The position numbers and the translations under genes were made by a program. The notes under the pieces are model-generated. The model saw nothing but the letters and a program-made list of their open reading frames with translations. It was not told the DNA's origin and searched no databases. 64,000 bases of DNA from Stomoxys calcitrans (Eukaryota; Arthropoda; Insecta; Diptera; Muscidae), in assembly GCF_963082655.1 (NCBI RefSeq), contig NC_081552.1:56264237-56328236 (forward strand). The letters run 5' to 3'. Each line of letters begins with the position of its first letter. Within the stretch, counting starts at the first letter, position 1. This document shows, in pieces, positions 57,512 through 64,000 of the stretch.

Positions 57512-58315
57512 AACGCAGGTCCTCGGTAGTTGAAATGGTTCAGTCCAGAAACTTTGTTCCGCGTCGTCCATGGCAAGAGATTGCAGATTTAATCAAATTT
57601 CCAAATTTTCTCTTTCCCGTGACTACCTAAACTTCCACAAATTCCTAGCTAATAAGATTAAATCCTTAAATCACAAAACTATAACCAAAATAGAACCTAT
57701 ATACGATAGTTAGCTAAACCTAAATCAAATTGCTTGTTATCACCAACAAAAATCAATTTTTCTTACCCTCAGCTAGTATACTTTGTAGTTTCAAAACTAT
57801 GAAAAATATACATTCGCAAGACTAAAATCTCCAAAATTCTGTTGAGAGACTTTGATAAACAACAGGATGCTTTATTTATCTCCTAGGATCACAGGCTAAT
57901 GAATTAAGTTGCATTACTTGTCACAGCAAGGACATGTAAAGCAACTTCGGCCACACACACATAAGCCACACAATCACATGCACTCTGTGTCACTGTGTTC
58001 ATTTTTTAGTACACACTAAGGACATAAGAGTGTCCACATATCCACTGACGACGATGACGGCGACAACAGCACACTTATCTCTGAAGGCTATGGTATTTGG
58101 CACACACAAAAGCCAGACGAATAGCCAATGAGCTAATCTACAGAGTGACAATGTGTGGAAGGTTCATTTACCTTGGGAATGCAGACGAGTATGGGTATCT
58201 AGGGGAGACATACAAACAGGGAAATAGTTATATTTTGACATTTACACAGCAGCTTCCAATTCTTAAATATGTAGACATTTTATTAAAATTCAAACTCGAT
58301 GTGCAAATTTTGTCT
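57512..58315. other. Unassigned DNA
   Basis: No repeat family match. Includes a short GACGACGATGACGGCGACAA stretch near 58047. A 91-aa plus-strand frame at 58097-58372 runs into the following HINE-B, so it is not a gene. Confidence 0.4.
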
Positions 58316-59420
58316 TTTTGTACTCTCCACCATAGGATGGGGGGTATACTAATTTCGGCCCTCTGTTTGTAACTACTCGAAATATTCGTCTGAGACCCCC
58401 TAAATTATATATATTCTTGATCGTCGCGACATTTTATGTCGATCTAGCCATGTCCGTCCGTCCGTCCGTTCGTCTGTCTGTCGAAAGCACGCTAACTTCC
58501 GAAGGAGTAAGCTAGCCGCTTGAAATTTTGCACAAATTCTTCTTATTAGTGTAGGTCGGTTGTATTGTAAATGGACCATATCGGTCCATGTTTTGATATA
58601 GCTGCCATATAAACCGATCTTGGGTCTTGACTTCTTGAGCCTCTAGAGTGCGCAATTCTTATCCGATTGGGATGAAATTTTGCACGGCGTGTTTTGTTAT
58701 GATATCCAACAACTGTGCCAAGTATGGTTTAAATCTGTCCATAACCTGATATAGCTGTCATATAAACCGATCTTGGGTATTGACTTCTTGAGCCTCTAGA
58801 GTGCGCAATTCTTATCCGATTGGGATGAAATTTTGCACGTGGTATTTTGTTATGATGTCCAACAACTGTGCCTAGTATGGTTCAAATTGGTCCTTAACCT
58901 GATATAGCTGTCATATAAACAGATCTGGGGACTTGACTTCTTGAGCTTCTAGAGGGCGCAATCCCTATCCGATTTGGCTGAAATTTTGCATGACGTATTT
59001 TATTCTTACTTTCAACAACTGTGTCAAATAAGATTCAAATCGGTTCATAAACTGATATAGCTGCCATGTAAACAGATCTGCGATTTTGACTTCTTGAGAC
59101 ACTAGAGATCGCAATTCTTATCCGATTTGCCTGAAATTTTGTACGACGGATCCTCTCATGATCATCCACATACGTGTTTATTATGGTCTGAATCGGTCTA
59201 AGGCCCGATGAGCCCCCAAAGGGCGCAATTCTTATTTAATTGGCTGACATTTTACGCAGGTCTCCAACATATAATTTAATTGTGGTCGAAAACGGACCCT
59301 ATCTTCTTATATCGTTTTTTGCCTAAGAAGAGATGCCGGGAAAAGAACTCGACAAATGCCACCCATGGTGGAGGGTATATAAGATTCGGCCCCGGCCGAA
59401 CTTAGCAGGCTCTTACTTGT
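58316..59420 (+). mobile_element. HINE-B, full-length with minor deletions
   Basis: TTTGTACTCTCCACCATAGG, core AATTATATATATTCTTGATC, microsatellite 58453-58477, about five units, then GGTGGAGGGTATATAAG and a hairpin with one extra C (TTCGGCCCCGGCCGAA) and AGCAGGCTCTTACTTGTT. A deletion near 59205 has removed part of the last unit. Confidence 0.85.
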
Positions 59421-59432
59421 TATAAGCTATAA

Positions 59433-60897
59433 ACAATAAGTAAAAAGACGTTAAGTTCGGCCGGGCCGAACTTTGGATACCCACCACCTCGGGTATACAT
59501 GTAAACCACCTTTCATCAAAATTTGGTGAAAATGTCATACCTTATACTCATATACCTCATTACCGATCTGAACTATATACGACACGGATGTCGAAAAGCC
59601 GAACATAAGTCACTGTGTCAAATGTCAGTGAAATCGGATTATAAATGCGCCTTTTATGGGGCCAAGACTTTTAAATCGAGATAAAGGCTACATGGCAGCT
59701 ATATCCAAATCTGGACCGATTTGGGCCAAGTTGCATAAACATGTCGAAGAGCCTAATACTATGCACCGTCCCAAATTTCGATGCGAAATCGGACAATAAA
59801 TGCCTCTTTTTTGGGCCCTAAACCTTAAATCGTGAGATCGGTCTATATGGCAGCTATATTCAAATCTGGACCGATCTGGGCAAAATTGAAGAAGGACGTC
59901 GAAGAGCCTAACCAAACTCACTGTCTCAAATTTCAGCGGACATCGGACAATAAATGCGTCTTTTATGGCCCCAAAACCTAAAACCTAGATATCGGTCTAT
60001 ATGGCAGCTATATCCAAATCTGGACCGAACTGTGCGATATTGCAGAAGTATGTCAAGGGGCTTAACTTAACTCACTGTCCCAAATTCGGCGACATCGGAC
60101 AATGAATGAGCATTTTATGGGCCCAAAACCATAAATCAACAAATCGGTCTACATGGCAGCTATATCCTAATCTGAACGATCTGGACCAAATTGAAGAAAT
60201 ATGTCAAAGGGCCTAACACAACTCACTGTCCCAAATTTCAGCAAAATCGGATAATGAATGTGGCTTTTATGGGCCTTACATCATAAATCGGAGGATCGAT
60301 CTATATGTCAGCTATATCCAAATCTGGACCGATCTGAGCCAAATTATCGAAGGATGTCGATGGGCCTTACACAATTCACTGTCCCGAATTTCATCAAATC
60401 GGATAATAAATGTGGCTTTTGTGGGCCTAAGACCCTAAACCCTAAATCGGTCTATATGGCAGCTATATCCAAATCTGAACCGATCTGGGCGAATTTAACG
60501 AAGGAAGTCTAAGGACCTAGACAACTCACTATCCCAAATTTCCGGCGAAATCGGATAATAAATGTGGCTTTTATGGGCCTAAGACCCTAAATCGGTGGAT
60601 CGGTCTATATGGGGGCTATATCAAGATATAGTCCGATATAGCCCTTCTTCGTACTTAACCTGCTTATGGACAAAAAAAGAATCTGTGCAAAATTTCAGCT
60701 CAATATCTCTATTTTTAAAGACTGTAGCGTGATTTCAACAGACAGACGGACTGACTGACGAACATGTCTAGATCGTCTTAGATTTTACGCTGATCAAGAA
60801 TATATATACTTTATAGGGTCGGAAATGGATATTTCGATGTGTTACAAACGGAATGACAAAATGAATATACCCCCATCCTTCGGTGGTGGGTATAAAA
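59433..60897 (-). mobile_element. HINE-A, full-length
   Basis: AATAAGTAAAAAGACGTTAA, hairpin AGTTCGGCCGGGCCGAACT, ATACCCACCACCTCGGGTAT at the left; about seven units; core AAGAATATATATACTTTATA and microsatellite near 60740-60760; 5' end CATCCTTCGGTGGTGGGTAT at the right. Lies tail to tail with HINE-B across about 12 bp. Confidence 0.85.
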
Positions 60898-61256
60898 ACT
60901 AGTATCCTTAGCATCTAGTATCCAAAGCCAGCCAAATGGAACGTAAACCAATAATGACAATATCGGACTCAAAAGAAAGATATTTAAGACCAGAGCACGA
61001 ATGTGATATATGGGGATCCGCTTCACCCCCCAAAAACACCCCCATACCGGACATATTTACCAACCATAGCAATATAAGGCTCCAATGAAAGGTATTTGGG
61101 AGAAGACCACCAATATAATATCCACATTGGCGCGGAATATCTGAAAGGCCGTACCAGCACTCCCAAATAGGACTTATTTCTCCACGTGACCGTATAGTGC
61201 TCAGATAAAATAGGAGAGTGAAAGAAGGCGCAGCGGAGCGGGCCCCGTCCAGCTGG
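60898..61256 (+). mobile_element. Helitron, 3' end piece
   Basis: Two to three diverged units (CAATATCGGACTCAAAAGAA, GCAATATAAGGCTCCAATGA) and the 3' tail GAAGGCGCAGCGGAGCGGGC then CAGCTGG at 61256 followed by T. The 5' part is missing. Confidence 0.7.
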
Positions 61257-61480
61257 TGTATATCCAAAACTGAACCGATTTTTTCCAGTTTCGACATGCT
61301 TCGTCTCTAGGTCAAAAAAGATGCCCGTTCCAAATTTGAGGACTATCGGGTCAAAATTGCGAACTGTACTTTGTACACAAATAAGCATAGACAGATAGAC
61401 AGACGGACGGGCAGAAGGACAGTCGATCGGTATAGTTATCAATGGGTCTAGCTCCATTCCTTCTGGGTCTTGCAAGCAGA
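61257..61480 (-). mobile_element. HINE-F-like 5' fragment
   Basis: AACTGAACCGATTTTTTCCA, GTACTTTGTACACAAATAAG, a GACA-type microsatellite (61391-61419) and GTCGATCGGTATAGTTATCA match the segment at 29709-29997. The final GGTGTAGGGTAT terminus is replaced by unrelated sequence. Confidence 0.5.
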
Positions 61481-63229
61481 GTCTATACAAAACAAATCAG
61501 CAGACCAACAAACAAACAAAAAAAAAATTATTTTAATTATATCAGAAAAGGAGATTTGCCTAACTTTTATTTTTATTTAAAATTTAGTAAAAATTTTAAA
61601 TAAAATTTTGTTCAAGTGTTTTTATCTACACCAATTTTATCAAATTTTTATTTCTGTATAAAATTTTGTCAACATTTTATTTCTATAGAATTCTAATTCC
61701 ACAGATCTTAAGACTTTTAGTAGCTCGACTCAATATACCAGAATCCTTTTGATTTAAAATACCCCAAAATATGCACCTGAGTTAATTGTAGGCTTTACCC
61801 AATGTCATTGAGATGCTGGTATGAAGGTATTTAAGACCAAGCTCCCTCATTCAAAGTCATGCGAGTTTCAAGTATTTATGGCTGTTACAAATCCCGCGAA
61901 AATCCCTGTTATCTCCACGATGCCACAACGCAAATGTGAATGTGATTATTTATGCTAAGCCCCCGTCGCATTCCCAAATGAATGTTGAAATATTTAATGG
62001 AGTTTCCCAAACATGGCAATCGGGGCCATACATGAACTTAAAAGCGATGGTAATAACATTTGCTTGCCAGGGTATACTCCCCACAAGAAGTCGCCTTGCC
62101 ATGTTTTTACAATTTTAGAGTCGGCAAATTTAAGGACAATGACATTTTCATTGAGATTTCTAGATTTCGAATGTCAATCTACATTTACTGTTGTTCTTGG
62201 ACAAACGTCAGAGACAGGCAAATAAACAAAACCGGAAAAGACATGAACAGAGAAAGGGCCAAATGCAAAGTCAAAGGCAACACAAACACACACACATATT
62301 CACACATACACTTGCACACTCATAAGAATATACGAATATGTATTTCCATTAACTTGGCTTATGTGAAATGTCCTCAACAGTGTTTATGTTGACTGTGTTT
62401 TTGATTGTCATGCGAAACATTGAATGTAGGAAGGCTTGGTGAGCGACTAGGGCTTTGAGTGTTGTTGTATCTCCAAGGGTGTGAGTGTGCGTCTGGTGTT
62501 CTTATTTTATTTATTTCCAGACAAAGGTGTTCCTTTTTGCCGATTTCAAAGTTTTGTTGGAGAAAAAGAAAAAAATCCATATGCAAAGCTTAGAATTTTG
62601 CTCCTACATCATCATACGCTGTGAGTTGTCTAATACATGCTGTGAAGTGTTAACAAAACACGCCTCCACACCCACTCATACGCATTCACAGAGAGACATA
62701 AAGACTGATCCCCACCCTAAAACAAGCTCATATGACTTATCATTTACCATACATGATGTTAACAAACTGTGACAGGGGAGCAGTATGACTGAATGGCTGA
62801 CTGGCCCCACTTATGTGGCTGACAGTCAAAATGAAGCTATCACGTTGTTTTAACAAACACACACTCCCGCCACTCACCCATACAGATTTATTTCAAATTG
62901 CTCCAAAATCCTGTTGAAATGAGATGCTGTTTGGAGGAAAAATTTTCATATATGTTTTTGTTTTCTTCTTTTTTCTCATTTTTGTTTGGCTATAATGAGA
63001 CCTTTGATCGTTGCTTTGATGTCTGCCATAGCAGGCGACATCAATGAAAATAAAATCTATATTTCGTCCTTGGCTAAGTGAGAGTGGCGGTGAAAAGGGC
63101 CATGTTTCCCCATTACATCGCACGTATGTATATTCAACGAGAACGCAATAGTGCACTTTTTTAGGTCATACTCATTAAAAGAAGAATATGATGAGCTTTT
63201 TATAAAACAAAAAACAAATTAAAGCTAAA
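61481..63229. other. Unassigned DNA with minisatellite and CA-rich tract
   Basis: 61560-61690 has AAATTTTGTCAACATTTTAT-type units. 62281-62320 is CA-rich (ACACAAACACACACACATAT). Several short frames overlap on both strands with no domain; likely host non-coding DNA. Confidence 0.4.
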
Positions 63230-64000
63230 ACAAGTAAAAGCGTGCTAAGTTCGGCCGGGCCGAATCTTATATACCCTCCACCATGGATCGCATTTGTCGA
63301 GTTCTTTTCCCGGCATCTCTTCTTAGGCAAAAAAGGATATAAGAAAAGATTTGCTCTGCTATTAGAGCGATATCAATATATGGTCCGGTTTGGACCACAA
63401 TTAAATTATATGTTGGAGACCTGTGTAAAATGTCAGCCAATTCGAATAAGAATTGAGCCCTTTGTGGGCTCAAGAAGTAAAATAGAGAGATCGATTTATA
63501 TGGGAGCTGTATCGGGCTATATACCGATTCAGACCATAATAAACACGTATGTTAATGGTCATGAGAGAATCCGCCGTACAAAATTTCGGGCAAATCGAAT
63601 AATAATTGCGACCTCTAGAGGCTCAAGAAGTCAAGATCCAAGATCGGTTTATATGGCAGCTATATCAGGTTATGAACCGATTTGAACCATATTTTACACA
63701 GTTGTTGGATATCATAACAAAATACTACGTACCAAAATTCATTCAAATTGGATAAGAATTGCGCACTCTAGAGGCTCAAGAAGGGCTCAAGAAGTCAAGA
63801 CCCAAGATCGCTTTATATGACAGCTATATAAGGTTATGGACCGATTTGAACCATACTTGTCACAGTTATTGGATATCATAACAAAACACGTCGTGCAAAA
63901 TTTCATTCCAATCGGATAAGAATTGCGCACTCTAGAGGCTGAAGAAGTCAAAACCCCAGATCGCTGTATATGGCAGCTATATCAGGTTATGGACCGATTT
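63230..64000 (-). mobile_element. HINE-B, runs off the window end
   Basis: AACAAGTAAAAGCGTGCTAA, hairpin TTCGGCCGGGCCGAA, ATATACCCTCCACCATGGAT and four well-preserved units (TATATGGCAGCTATATCAGG, CTCAAGAAGTCAAGA). A 10-bp duplication GGCTCAAGAA occurs at about 63773-63794. The core and 5' end lie beyond 64000. Confidence 0.85.

Noticed and set aside
58097..58372. 91-codon plus-strand frame as a small gene
   Set aside because: It ends inside the 5' end of a HINE-B and shows no domain, so its length is likely chance.

Overview
This window looks like repeat-rich, gene-free DNA from a dipteran, most likely a calyptrate (house-fly or stable-fly type) fly. No host coding exon, rRNA or stand-alone tRNA gene can be supported. 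The organism is inferred from the repeats: elements carrying a TATATATTCTTGATC core next to a (GTCY)n microsatellite, the hallmark of dipteran mini-me/DINE-1 (Helentron-associated, 'HINE') elements; Helitrons ending in CTRR; Tc1/mariner relics; and decayed non-LTR retrotransposons whose proteins resemble insect elements. Family letters below (HINE-A, -B, -F, -G and so on) are local labels, not database names.

Layout. 1-3.2 kb: plus-strand Helitrons and a truncated SINE. 3.2-5.3 kb: a three-level nest (HINE-F containing a mariner MITE containing HINE-A). 5.3-6.5 kb: unassigned. 6.5-11.5 kb: alternating Helitron and HINE-B fragments. 11.46-13.06 kb: a 29-bp satellite of about 55 units. 14.9-21.9 kb: a divergent inverted duplication flanking a nearly full-length but dead RTE-like LINE and two head-to-head HINE-A copies. 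23.4-29.7 kb: a (TA)66 tract, a minus-strand Helitron split by a fold-back mariner derivative, then HINE-A, -G, -F and -B. 30.4-33.5 kb: a TIR transposon with perfect 21-bp ends, filled by HINE-A and HINE-B. 34.8-41.4 kb: old HINE-B pieces, two minus-strand Helitrons joined head to tail, a deleted mariner, and another Helitron holding a fold-back element and a HINE-B. 42.7-47.3 kb: a tRNA-type SINE with target-site duplication, a dead mariner, an inverted Helitron pair with an intact 237-bp MITE, and HINE-F. 49.6-52.9 kb: three HINE-B copies. 52.9-55.2 kb: a second LINE relic split by a third fold-back element. 55.2-61.3 kb: Helitron, HINE-B, HINE-A and a Helitron tail. 63.2 kb to the end: HINE-B.

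How the parts work together. Nothing here looks autonomous. The DNA elements keep the ends needed for mobilisation in trans (Helitron TC/CTRR ends, HINE hairpins and sub-terminal repeats, mariner TIRs with TA target duplications), while every transposase or reverse transcriptase reading frame is broken or deleted. Insertion order can be read from the nesting. The most notable structures are the fold-back mariner derivatives with inverted duplicated 5' ends (three copies), the 153-bp internal period shared by HINE-A and HINE-B, the dyad-symmetric satellite, the exact Helitron-Helitron junction, and the inverted duplication at 14.9/21.9 kb.
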